Of a stretch of 32,363 nt of DNA, positions 1 through 6,992 are shown piece by piece. Source of the DNA: Candidatus Alcyoniella australis (GTDB taxonomy: Bacteria > Lernaellota > Lernaellaia > JAVCCG01 > Alcyoniellaceae); the NCBI GenBank assembly GCA_030765605.1, contig JAVCCG010000023.1, forward strand, positions 1 through 32,363, in the 5' to 3' direction. The notes under the pieces are model-generated. The model did no database searches. It saw only the letters and a list, made by a program, of their open reading frames with translations, and was not told the DNA's origin. Each line of letters opens with the position of its first letter. The stretch's first letter is position 1. A program made the translations under genes and the position numbers.

Positions 1-2
1 AG

Positions 3-407
3 CAGATGCGCGCGGCCTTTCCCTACGACACTGCTCCGGGCCATCTCATCTTCGACCGGGACTCGATCTTCAGCGCCTACGTTGTCGCCGCCATCAAATC
101 ATTCGGCATCAAGCCGGTCCGCACCTCGTATCGCAATCCGTGGCAAAACGGGGTAGTCGAACGCTGGGTAGGCAGTTGCCGCCGCGAATTGCTGGATCAT
201 ATCATAGTCTTCAACGAGCACCACGCCATGAGGCTGCTGAGCGAGTACGTCGGTTACTACAACGCCGACCGCTGCCACCTCACTCTGGGAAAAGATGCTC
301 CCGAACCACGGCCCGTGCAGCACCGGTCTTCTTATGCCGCGCGGGTCATCGCCCTGCCGAGAGTCGGCGGCCTGCACCATCGCTACGAGTGGCGCGACGC
401 GGCGTAG
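3..407 (+). CDS. Transposase C-terminal part (integrase catalytic core), cut by window start
   Basis: The frame is open to the left edge, so this is the C-terminal part of a longer protein. It resembles the DDE integrase core (rve) of IS3/IS481-like transposases. An Asp sits in the FDRDSIF motif near residue 19. The catalytic Glu sits in the NGVVERWVGSCRREL segment, followed by the YYNADRCHLTLG stretch typical of the end of this domain. The tail GGLHHRYEWRDAA looks like a natural family C-terminus, so the 3' end seems complete. The first catalytic Asp would lie outside the window. I saw no terminal inverted repeat in the following 250 bases, so the element boundary is not defined. Together with the broken recombinase-associated gene downstream, it marks this edge as mobile or accessory DNA. 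Confidence 0.8.
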   Translation, partial: QMRAAFPYDTAPGHLIFDRDSIFSAYVVAAIKSFGIKPVRTSYRNPWQNGVVERWVGSCRRELLDHIIVFNEHHAMRLLSEYVGYYNADRCHLTLGKDAPEPRPVQHRSSYAARVIALPRVGGLHHRYEWRDAA

Positions 408-664
408 AATGCGGGTGTGTCGGGCTGACGGCAGGAAACTCCCATCGACGCCGGGGGTGTGTCCTGCCGGTGGTATTTCCACTTGAATTCGCGCCCGGGC
501 CGATGCTCCCGCAAAAGCGACCACCGGCCGCCGATCAAAACCAGACGTCAAAGACCAAAATGGAGGAACGAGGGCATCAATCCGCGGGCGAAATCAGGCG
601 CGATCTAATATTGGCGAGCCACACGTCGGGGAACTGGACGGGCGAGAAGAAGGGATGGTTGCTG

Positions 665-1103
665 ATGGCTGAAGACAAGATCACCGTCCAGCGCGATGGC
701 CAGAGTATCCGCATCCACATTCCGCTGAAGTTCAAGCGGCGCGGCGGACGGAAGGAAATCATCGTGCCGGACGGTCTCCCTTCATTCCAGCCGGGTCGCA
801 CGGCTTACCAGAAGCCATTGGTCATCGCCCTTGCGCGAGCCTATCAGTGGCAGCGCCTCCTCGACGAAGGCCGCGTCGCGTCGATCTCAGACCTTGCCAA
901 GCGCCTGAAGGTCGATCACGCCTATGTAAGTCGACTGCTCCATCTGACCTTGCTGGCCCCGGACATCGTTGAAGCGATCATGAACGGAGAAGAACCGAGC
1001 GGTCTTTACTCTGGCAAAGCTCACCAAGCCGTTCCCGGTGCTGTGGGAGGAGCAACGTAGATGGTTTGAAATTTTTATAGCTCCCATGAAGTACTTTTAT
1101 TAA
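665..1103 (+). pseudogene. Recombinase-associated HTH protein, frameshifted near its C-terminus
   Basis: From ATG 665 (purine-rich AGAAGAAGGGA upstream; TTG 659 is an alternative) the frame reads a beta-rich start (IRIHIPLKFKRRGGRKEIIV) and a helical region (VIALARAYQWQRLLDEG). A helix-turn-helix follows (ISDLAKRLKVDHAYVSRLLHLTLLAP). From memory this is the small HTH protein commonly found beside resolvase/invertase-type recombinases. At 1001-1010 one extra T shifts the frame: the annotated frame ends with nonsense at 1060. The +1 frame from 1008 restores the family-like ending TLAKLTKPFPVLWEEQRRWF and runs to a stop at 1101-1103. The family ends near the WF, so the last dozen residues are probably read-through into new sequence. 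It could be a sequencing indel in a T run. No recombinase gene is visible beside it. Confidence 0.7.
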
Positions 1104-1107
1104 TAAA

Positions 1108-2289
1108 TCAATCAGTTATCTTATTAATCACTAATCCTAACAATCCTCCTAGAAGAACCATTCCACCGCCAATCAAAAACGCTTCCAAATAACCATTTCC
1201 CAATGTTGAGAGCTTAAATGACGCAATAAACCCGGTCAACATTCCAACCAAGTGCCAATTCCCATCCAACGGTCCTTGGCGCACTTTCTCTCCAATATCA
1301 TTTACTACCACTTTTTTTCTTTTATTATTGCTTCCAAAGCTTACTGGCATATCGCCATCATTACTTTTCTTGTCGCTCCCTTGTATACTTTTTGTCACAA
1401 TAGAAGGACTTTTGCCGCATTTATCGATATTTTCTTTTGTCTGCACAATATCTGATGGACAAATCATTAATTCCTGGGTCTCATTCTCATTTGCTTCCCG
1501 AGTTTTTGCTATTAATGCTTTCCACTCTAATGACGCAATATACCAATATTCACCAATATTGGCGACAGGTAAGGAGAAGTATAAATAAAATTCGGGCAAT
1601 TCCTTGCGATATGCCTTGCCATCCTTTCCTGATTGTAAAAAAGACTTTATTTCGATACTAATAGTAGCTAATATGATATTTTTTACATGACTGGCTACTG
1701 CAATATCTATATTTGAACTGGAAATAAAGAATTGCCCATCATTATTAATTGATAGAGCATTTAATATTGTAGCTTTAATCGACTCTAAAATATAATCACA
1801 ATATTGACGATAGTTATTATAATTGTCGCCAATAGTGTCTCTTGATGATTGCAGAAGACATACATAAGAATTGAGGAGCAACTTGTTGTCGGTTGACAAT
1901 ATATTGCCAATGTATGCATTAATTGTATCATGATATGTCTTTCCGGATTTAGGAGTCCCAGCGAATAGTCTAATAGAAGTAAATATTATATAGATTATGC
2001 CAAGTAACCCCCCACCACAAGCGAATAAACATAAAGCAAAATCAAGGGTGCCACCTCTGGTATTGTTAAATGCATGCCAAAAACCGTGATTAACGAATTC
2101 ATAATGAACAGCTCGACATCTATAGCCTGAAAGCAACAAATATACTGATACAGCAAGCAAAAAAAACCCGAAGGCGAAATGGGTAGCCAGATGTAAAATC
2201 CAATGCCTTATATTTTTTTTACCTACAAGAAGTAATGATTCCTCAGATTCACTTTCAAGGCTCAAGGAGTCTAAATCGAATGGGGCCAC
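1108..2289 (-). CDS. AT-rich orphan membrane protein, unknown function
   Basis: A 393-residue protein I do not recognise. The start is GTG 2289, preceded by a strong AGGAGG five bases upstream. A nearby ATG at 2291 is in another frame and stops after six codons. The N-terminus is acidic and Ser-rich. Hydrophobic segments near residues 31-54 and 82-109 look like a helical hairpin; one or two more lie at the C-terminus (about 345-390, with a GGG..LLGG..GL pattern). Between them is a soluble, Asn/Ser/Ile-rich region of about 230 residues. Base composition is strikingly AT-rich compared with both flanks, and the change is abrupt near 1070 and 2290. It faces the broken HTH gene tail to tail with almost no gap. 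Recent horizontal acquisition is the likely inference; a membrane effector role in an island is possible but unsupported. Confidence 0.6.
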   Translation of the reverse strand: MAPFDLDSLSLESESEESLLLVGKKNIRHWILHLATHFAFGFFLLAVSVYLLLSGYRCRAVHYEFVNHGFWHAFNNTRGGTLDFALCLFACGGGLLGIIYIIFTSIRLFAGTPKSGKTYHDTINAYIGNILSTDNKLLLNSYVCLLQSSRDTIGDNYNNYRQYCDYILESIKATILNALSINNDGQFFISSSNIDIAVASHVKNIILATISIEIKSFLQSGKDGKAYRKELPEFYLYFSLPVANIGEYWYIASLEWKALIAKTREANENETQELMICPSDIVQTKENIDKCGKSPSIVTKSIQGSDKKSNDGDMPVSFGSNNKRKKVVVNDIGEKVRQGPLDGNWHLVGMLTGFIASFKLSTLGNGYLEAFLIGGGMVLLGGLLGLVINKITD

Positions 2290-2812
2290 ATTGACCTCCT
2301 GGGATAATAAGGGCTAAACCGGTATTCCCCATATCAACCGCTGACATGGAGTATTGCCGGTTCCGTTCGTGACAAAGACCGCCTCGGCGCTCAGGAGCGG
2401 TCAAAGTTACTGTTCGTGATGGCTGACACATACCGCTCTCAGTGCCCTTTGTCAATAGGAATCAAAGTGAAATTTATGTGCAAGTGATGATCCCTCTCCA
2501 TCTCTCCAACTGCTTGCCATTGCACGGTTATTGATCGGACCTGCCCTCCGCCTTTTCGACGCCAGTATCGCTTGCTACTCCAAGCGTTCGCAGCTCGGAA
2601 AAAAGGGGCCTGTCCTAATATCACCACAATATCAACATCTTCTTTGCGATCGGACTTGATGGCCAAAGTCCGAACGACATGGAGAAAGAGAGAGAAAATG
2701 GGCGTTTTGGGGGCAAAATGTGCGCCTGGGGCAGCGAGCCAGTCCGATTGGAGCAGGCCGCCAGGCGCGGCGCGGAACATGGAAATTCCTTTTAGTTCAT
2801 GCGGTTATACGC
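2290..2812. other. Intergenic stretch without a supportable gene
   Basis: This is about 520 bases between the orphan membrane protein and the tmRNA terminator. Short overlapping minus-strand frames exist (2439-2780 and 2255-2455). They start without convincing ribosome-binding sites, match no family I know and have no consistent codon bias. I see no tRNA, no integrase and no copy of the tmRNA 3' end that would mark an attachment site. It probably holds decayed accessory DNA. Confidence 0.4.
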
Positions 2813-2844
2813 CACAAACAACAGTAGCCCCAAGGTGGGGCTAC
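2813..2844 (-). terminator. Probable intrinsic terminator of tmRNA
   Basis: A perfect 8-bp stem (GTAGCCCC / GGGGCTAC, 2824-2844) with a five-base loop lies 33 bases past the tmRNA 3' end. On the minus strand it is followed by TGTTGTTTGTG, which is U-rich but interrupted by G. Position and orientation fit termination of ssrA transcription. Confidence 0.55.
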
Positions 2845-2876
2845 AGAACAGAGAGACAGTCCTTTTTAGGGGATTG

Positions 2877-3231
2877 TGGTGGAGGCGGGGGGAGTTGAAC
2901 CCCCGTCCGAAGATCTTCAAACCGTGCTTCTACGCGCGTAGTCCGTTTTTTAATTTAGGAGCCTAAAGCGCGAACGGACACGCTCATCAGGCCCCGGTTC
3001 AGAATGGTTCTTATCCTTCCGCGCTCTGACAACTTGGAAGGACCAGCTCGCTTTAACGACGCCCCTTACACTGTCCACGAGCGAGGGCATGCGCAGGGAC
3101 GGACTACTTAATTAAGCAGCCAGTGCCAGATTATTGTTGGCAATTAGTGTTTTGCGGCAGTTTAACGAGGCCACCGCACCTCGGCGCGCCACACGACCGT
3201 CAAATATCCCCGTCGAAACCGTGTCGCCCCC
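2877..3231 (-). ncRNA. ssrA: Transfer-messenger RNA (tmRNA)
   Basis: Trans-translation RNA that rescues stalled ribosomes and tags the unfinished protein. The 5' end (GGGGGCGACACGGTTTCGAC, from 3231 down) and the 3' end (TTCGGACG...GTTCAA...CCGCCTCCACCA, ending at 2877) are diagnostic. They pair as a 7-bp acceptor stem that includes a G3-U pair, the AlaRS identity element. The resume codon appears to be GCC at 3141. The encoded tag reads A-N-N-N-L-A-L-A-A, followed by TAA at 3112-3114 and a further in-frame TTA AG. With the charged Ala this gives a 10-residue tag ending LALAA, the usual ClpXP/ClpAP-type degron. Length is 355 nt, normal for a one-piece tmRNA. The mature 3' end is a frequent target for island integrases, and the accessory flank begins immediately beyond it. 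Confidence 0.96.
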
Positions 3232-3263
3232 TAATTTTCAATGAGCAATCGAACTACAGAACA

Positions 3264-3269
3264 ATTATA
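3264..3269 (-). promoter_or_regulatory. Candidate -10 box for ssrA
   Basis: A perfect TATAAT on the minus strand lies about 33 bases upstream of the mature tmRNA 5' end, just past the stop codon of the upstream lipoprotein gene. This would give a short 5' leader for RNase P removal. No good -35 box is visible at 16-18 bases, so the assignment rests on the -10 alone. Co-transcription with the upstream gene is possible. Confidence 0.4.
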
Positions 3270-3295
3270 CACCAGGCCTATGGAATGCGCCGGTT

Positions 3296-4882
3296 TTACT
3301 TCGGCCCTCTATTAAGACCCAGCTTCTTGATGATCGCGCCGAATTCCTCCTTGTCCTTGACCTGGATGAACTCGCGGTTGTTGACGAACACCGAGAAGTC
3401 GCCGCCCACGCCCAACTGCGCCGCGTCCTGGCTCACCTGCTTGAGCGCTCGATCCCCGTCCTCGCCCTCGGCCAGCTTCTTGATTTCGTCCGGATTCAGG
3501 CCCACGCCTGCCACGTATTCTTCCCAGTAGGTGCGGACCATGTTGTGGCAGCGATCCTTGAGATAGGCCAGGAAGCGGTCGGGATGGTGCTCCAAGATCA
3601 TCAGCTGACGCTTAATCTCCTCGAGCTCGGCCGGCGATAACTCACTGACCGGCTGTCCGTTCTCGTCCAGCAGAGCATATGGCGAAAACACGAAATTATC
3701 GCCCATCTCGACGTTCATCCGCTGAATCAGATCGATGGTGTCCAGCAGCACCAGCGGCACGCGCTGGGAGTAAGGCATGTAATAGATCACCACCCTGCCC
3801 GGTACAGCCGGCCGATCGATATTGACGTTGGCGCCCACGCGCTCGGCCTTGAGCAGGTAGTGGTCCTGCTTCTTCTCCAAAACGTCCTCCTGGGTCAACA
3901 TCTCGAACGGCTTGGTCTGTTCGACCTTTTTCTCAAACATGAACGCCGGCAGGTAGACGATGCCGTAGCTTTGGATCAGGCGTTCGCCCTCGGGCGTATC
4001 GGAACGGATCTCGTTGATCTTGAGGTTGGGAAAGAGCTTGCGTGTGGATTCCAGAACATGCTCGGCCGGTGATGTCAACGCAGCGTCGTAGGAGATCACG
4101 GTCATCTCGATCTCCATGGTTTCGGCATCGGCCAGCGGCTGCTCCTCATCGCCGCCGCAGCGCATGTTGCCCTGGGGCCCGTCGTTGTAGCTCAGCTCCA
4201 TCGGCGGGTCGGAGCAGACTTTGGGCTTATTATCATCTTGAAGTTGGGCGCAAGCACGTTGGAAAAGGTCCATACTGCTGATTTTGCCCGAGTATTTGCT
4301 GCCGTCCACGAACAGCGCCGGGGAATAGTTGACGTTGCGCTCCTGTGACAGCGCCAGGTCGGCGCGTAACAGCTCATCGGCGCGGCCGCCCTCGATGCAT
4401 TGCCGCAGCGCGTCAAGATCGATCCCCTGCTGCCCGGCGGCAGCCTCCCAGGTCAACGACTTATCCTCGATCATCGATACGACCATCGGCCAGGCCTTTT
4501 TCATATCGATCTCATCAACGCAGATCCACGAGCGGTTCAGATCGAGCTCTTTGGGACCGTGCAGCGAACGCAGCTGGCCCTCCTTCTCGCCGATCACAAA
4601 ACGGACTTTAACGTTGACCCGATCACCCAGTGCGTCCTTTACCGGATCCATCAACAGGATCGCGTTGGTGCCAAACGGACACTGGCTCATCGCCCATAAC
4701 TCTACGTCGATGATACCGTCGTTTGCAGTGGCCGGTGCCGGAGTCGGCGACGTGGTGGACGGCGTGGTCGAAGCAGTCTCTTCCTGCTCACTGCCATTGG
4801 GACAGCCGGCGAGCAGCAGCATGCTCAACACGATGATAATCACACGTGAAAAAGACATTATCTTCCTCGTCCGAGTTTGCAT
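3296..4882 (-). CDS. Lipoprotein with three thioredoxin-like folds
   Basis: A 528-residue exported protein. A signal peptide ends in lipobox LLLAGC (Cys27), followed by a Ser/Thr/Pro linker, so it is probably membrane-tethered in the envelope. Domain 1 (about 57-220) is DsbA/GILT-like: strand VELWAMSQ, CPFG (Cys68), and a cis-Pro segment SPALFVDG. The site has a single Cys because Gly replaces the second one. Domain 2 (about 250-325) has a cis-Pro-like LPAFMFE but no active-site Cys. Domain 3 (about 350-525) begins RVVIYYMPYSQRV, where a CxxC would be expected, and ends GGDFSVFVNNREF. Further Cys residues may pair with Cys68. Starts at 4882 (GGAGGG upstream) and at the in-frame ATG eight codons later (GAGGAA upstream) are both credible; the latter gives a more typical signal length. 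Probably a thiol-dependent or purely binding envelope protein; substrate unknown. Confidence 0.75.
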   Translation of the reverse strand: MQTRTRKIMSFSRVIIIVLSMLLLAGCPNGSEQEETASTTPSTTSPTPAPATANDGIIDVELWAMSQCPFGTNAILLMDPVKDALGDRVNVKVRFVIGEKEGQLRSLHGPKELDLNRSWICVDEIDMKKAWPMVVSMIEDKSLTWEAAAGQQGIDLDALRQCIEGGRADELLRADLALSQERNVNYSPALFVDGSKYSGKISSMDLFQRACAQLQDDNKPKVCSDPPMELSYNDGPQGNMRCGGDEEQPLADAETMEIEMTVISYDAALTSPAEHVLESTRKLFPNLKINEIRSDTPEGERLIQSYGIVYLPAFMFEKKVEQTKPFEMLTQEDVLEKKQDHYLLKAERVGANVNIDRPAVPGRVVIYYMPYSQRVPLVLLDTIDLIQRMNVEMGDNFVFSPYALLDENGQPVSELSPAELEEIKRQLMILEHHPDRFLAYLKDRCHNMVRTYWEEYVAGVGLNPDEIKKLAEGEDGDRALKQVSQDAAQLGVGGDFSVFVNNREFIQVKDKEEFGAIIKKLGLNRGPK

Positions 4883-4950
4883 CTAATCCCTCCGTTTGGG
4901 CGGCACTAGCATTAGAATATAACCGTCTGAGAGTCAAGAGGACAAAGGCC

Positions 4951-4980
4951 TTGACACCCTTTATACGCCAGTGTTATAAA
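4951..4980 (+). promoter_or_regulatory. Sigma-70 promoter for the SCP2 gene
   Basis: Perfect TTGACA at 4951-4956 and TATAAA at 4975-4980 with an 18-base spacer, about 110 bases upstream of the SCP2 start. It is one of the best consensus promoters in the window and points toward a monocistronic gene that ends in a strong terminator. Confidence 0.7.
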
Positions 4981-5089
4981 CTTTTTGCTTAGTTTGACTG
5001 AGGAATCAATCAGCGTAGGATTTGTTTTCTGCGCAAGCAATTCGAATTAACCCAGACTACCTTCATCATTCCAAGGAAGGGGGAACCCC

Positions 5090-5422
5090 ATGTCAGATTT
5101 GACCCCGAAAATGATCTTTGACGAGAAGATCCCTGAGAACCTGAAGAACGACCCGGGCAAGACGGCAGGCATGAACGCGGTCTACCAGTTCAACATCACC
5201 GGTGACAATGGTGGTTCCTGGTTCGTCGACCTGACTGTCGATCCGTCAGCCGTTGGCGAGGGCACCTCGGACAAGGCCAATTGCACCATTACCTGCACCG
5301 ATGGCGACTTCGTCAACATCGTATCCGGTAAGCTCAACGGCCAGATGGCTTTCATGACCGGCAAGCTGAAAATCGCCGGAGACATGGGCCTGGCCATGAA
5401 GCTGCAGAAGGTGCTCGGCTAA
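5090..5422 (+). CDS. SCP2 sterol-carrier-like lipid-binding protein
   Basis: A 110-residue single-domain protein matching the SCP2 fold over its whole length. It begins with an amphipathic helix (PKMIFDEKIPENL) and continues with strands VYQFNITGDNGGSWFVDL and ANCTITCTDGDFVNIVSGKLNGQMAFMTGKLKI in runs typical of the family. It ends with the GDMGLAMKLQKVL helix that closes the hydrophobic tunnel. SCP2 proteins bind fatty acyl chains, acyl-CoA or sterols non-specifically; bacterial ligands are mostly undefined. There is no signal peptide, so it is cytoplasmic. The start is supported by AAGGAAGGGGG upstream. It has its own promoter and terminator, with no partner gene on the same strand, suggesting a free-standing, well-expressed lipid carrier. 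Confidence 0.88.
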   Translation: MSDLTPKMIFDEKIPENLKNDPGKTAGMNAVYQFNITGDNGGSWFVDLTVDPSAVGEGTSDKANCTITCTDGDFVNIVSGKLNGQMAFMTGKLKIAGDMGLAMKLQKVLG

Positions 5423-5446
5423 TCCGAGAACAACAAGCAGCCCAAG

Positions 5447-5476
5447 AAGGACGCCCGATCGGGCGTCCTTTTTTTT
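5447..5476 (+). terminator. Strong intrinsic terminator after the SCP2 gene
   Basis: A 24-base perfect palindrome at 5447-5470 (10-bp stem AAGGACGCCC around GATC) is followed directly by a run of T to 5476. It ends SCP2 transcription and insulates the FGE-like gene that starts 39 bases later. Confidence 0.92.
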
Positions 5477-5514
5477 CATCGCCTCCCTACCCCCCGATGG
5501 TTTATAACTAACGC

Positions 5515-6117
5515 GTGCGTACCATCGCCTGGATAATCGCCGGAATCGTCACCCTGCTATTGCTGCTTCAGCTTCCCACGTTGCTGCCGCGCCTAGGAGA
5601 CCGGCTGATCTTCGGCGGCATCTCCGGCTCGGAGCCTCCACTATCTTGCCCCGAGGGCATGTTGTTCATCCCCACCGAGGACAGCGGGTTCTGCATCGAT
5701 CGCTTTGAGGCCCCAAACATCGAGGGCAAACTGCCGCTACGTGGCCTATCGATGGAACAGGCGCTGGAGTATTGCGCACAACGCGGCTCCCGGCTTTGCA
5801 CCGAGGGCGAATGGTACCGCGCCTGCTCCGGCCCCCAGGGCAACGCCTCATACATCGGCGAGTGCGTTAATCCCAGTAGCGAACCCCAGATGTCCGGATC
5901 GCGTACGCATTGCTTCAGCCCCGAGGGCGTGGCCGACCTGTCGGGCAACATCCTGGAGTGGACCTCGGACGGTCAGCCCGATCCATTCGCATTCTTCCTC
6001 AAGGGCGGCTCGTACCTCACCCCCGATGGCTATACTTCGTGTGGGTATCAGGTGGTGGTGCTGCCCGGACAGTCCGGGCTGTCCAGACCCGATTTGGGAG
6101 TCAGGTGCTGCCGATAA
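5515..6117 (+). CDS. Short FGE/SUMF1-like (sulfatase-modifying factor domain) protein
   Basis: A 200-residue protein. An N-terminal hydrophobic helix (residues 4-22) acts as signal anchor, followed by a compact FGE-sulfatase fold: CPEGMLFIP..GFCIDRFEAPN, EALEYCAQRGSRLCTEGEWYRAC, GVADLSGNILEWT, FFLKGGSY and the terminal LGVRCCR, all family hallmarks. Known members include formylglycine-generating enzymes and many non-catalytic relatives used as envelope or binding modules. At this size, and with many probably disulfide-linked Cys, a non-catalytic envelope protein is more likely; I cannot identify the FGE catalytic Cys pair with confidence. The start is GTG 5515 with a poor ribosome-binding site. 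The 3' end overlaps the convergent membrane-protein gene by 70 bases. No sulfatase gene is nearby. Confidence 0.75.
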   Translation: MRTIAWIIAGIVTLLLLLQLPTLLPRLGDRLIFGGISGSEPPLSCPEGMLFIPTEDSGFCIDRFEAPNIEGKLPLRGLSMEQALEYCAQRGSRLCTEGEWYRACSGPQGNASYIGECVNPSSEPQMSGSRTHCFSPEGVADLSGNILEWTSDGQPDPFAFFLKGGSYLTPDGYTSCGYQVVVLPGQSGLSRPDLGVRCCR

Positions 6118-6992
6118 GCGCGACGGTCCAATCCGCGTAGATCGACCAAGTAGTCAACGAACCCGACTATCGAGTACAGCACCAGCGCGCCGGGCGCCAA
6201 AGCCACTGCACCGAGCATCAGCGGCAGAATCCGCGAACGGCTCAAGCGCGTTGCGCCGTACCAGGCCACGCTCAATCCCTGCAGGGCAAAGGGGATTGCC
6301 AGGTAGAACATTCGCGCCTGTCGAATCTGCGGCGAACCGTGTCGGTCATACATCCACAGCAGTATCCCCAAAGGCAACACTATCAGCAGCTCAAGCCGTC
6401 CCAGCCGCCAATAAGAAAAACGGACCTTGCGCGCACGCGGACCGACCAGCGCCAGCAGCATCGTGCCGATAATCCCCGCTGTGGCGCGCACCATCACACC
6501 GGCGTTGGCCGCGGCCCAGGCGCCGGCCGGCGCCAACATCTGAGCCACGGTTTCACCCGATCCGGGTACCGCGCGCTCCACTGCCCAGGATGCAGCCAAG
6601 ATCACACGGTTGCCCAGGTCGAGCATCCACAGCGCGGGCATATTCAGCGACAGCTGGTCGTAGTACCAGGTGTCCATGGCGCAGCAGGCGATTATCGCTC
6701 CGGCTGCCGCGCCTGCCAGAGGTGTGAAACCGCGCGCGGCGCCAAAGGCCAGCATGCCGCCCCATAGAATGTAGATCAGCGCCGAGCTGTAGGCCGTGGA
6801 TTGAAATAGTATGTCCGGCGGGCTGAGTAGTGCGGCGAAACCGATGAGCAGCGGCAGGCCCAGCAGTAAACCCGAGGTCCAGCCGCCGCGAATGCGAAAT
6901 ACAAAAAACGACAGCCCGAACAGCAGCAGCAGCGGTCCGACCTGCGGTATCGGCCCGGCGAGAAACTCGTCGATCACCAGCTGCCAGCTCAT
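6048..6992 (-). CDS. Polytopic membrane protein, DUF2232-like
   Basis: A 314-residue integral membrane protein with about eight hydrophobic segments and short loops. It opens with GPLLLLFGLSFFVFR and ends near LGAVALAPGALVLYSIVGFVDYLVDLRGL. That pattern of a final helix followed by a D..D.R motif recalls DUF2232 (YybS-like) proteins, of unknown function. ATG 6992 overlaps the upstream gene's TGA in an ATGA arrangement, indicating translational coupling. A longer frame upstream has no support. It is the last gene of the four-gene minus-strand operon. Its final 24 codons are antisense to the end of the FGE-like gene, look unlike a membrane-protein tail and probably represent a 3' extension. Possible partner of the membrane-anchored PEP-synthase-like protein. 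Confidence 0.68.
   Translation of the reverse strand: MSWQLVIDEFLAGPIPQVGPLLLLFGLSFFVFRIRGGWTSGLLLGLPLLIGFAALLSPPDILFQSTAYSSALIYILWGGMLAFGAARGFTPLAGAAAGAIIACCAMDTWYYDQLSLNMPALWMLDLGNRVILAASWAVERAVPGSGETVAQMLAPAGAWAAANAGVMVRATAGIIGTMLLALVGPRARKVRFSYWRLGRLELLIVLPLGILLWMYDRHGSPQIRQARMFYLAIPFALQGLSVAWYGATRLSRSRILPLMLGAVALAPGALVLYSIVGFVDYLVDLRGLDRRAYRQHLTPKSGLDSPDCPGSTTT

Noticed and set aside
2439-2780. A 113-codon minus-strand frame between the orphan gene and tmRNA
   Set aside because: No recognisable family, no good ribosome-binding site, and composition varies along it.
2877-2910. tRNA gene suggested by the GTTCAA and CCA-end motif
   Set aside because: It is the tRNA-like domain of tmRNA; the matching 5' half lies 330 bases away with a tag frame between.
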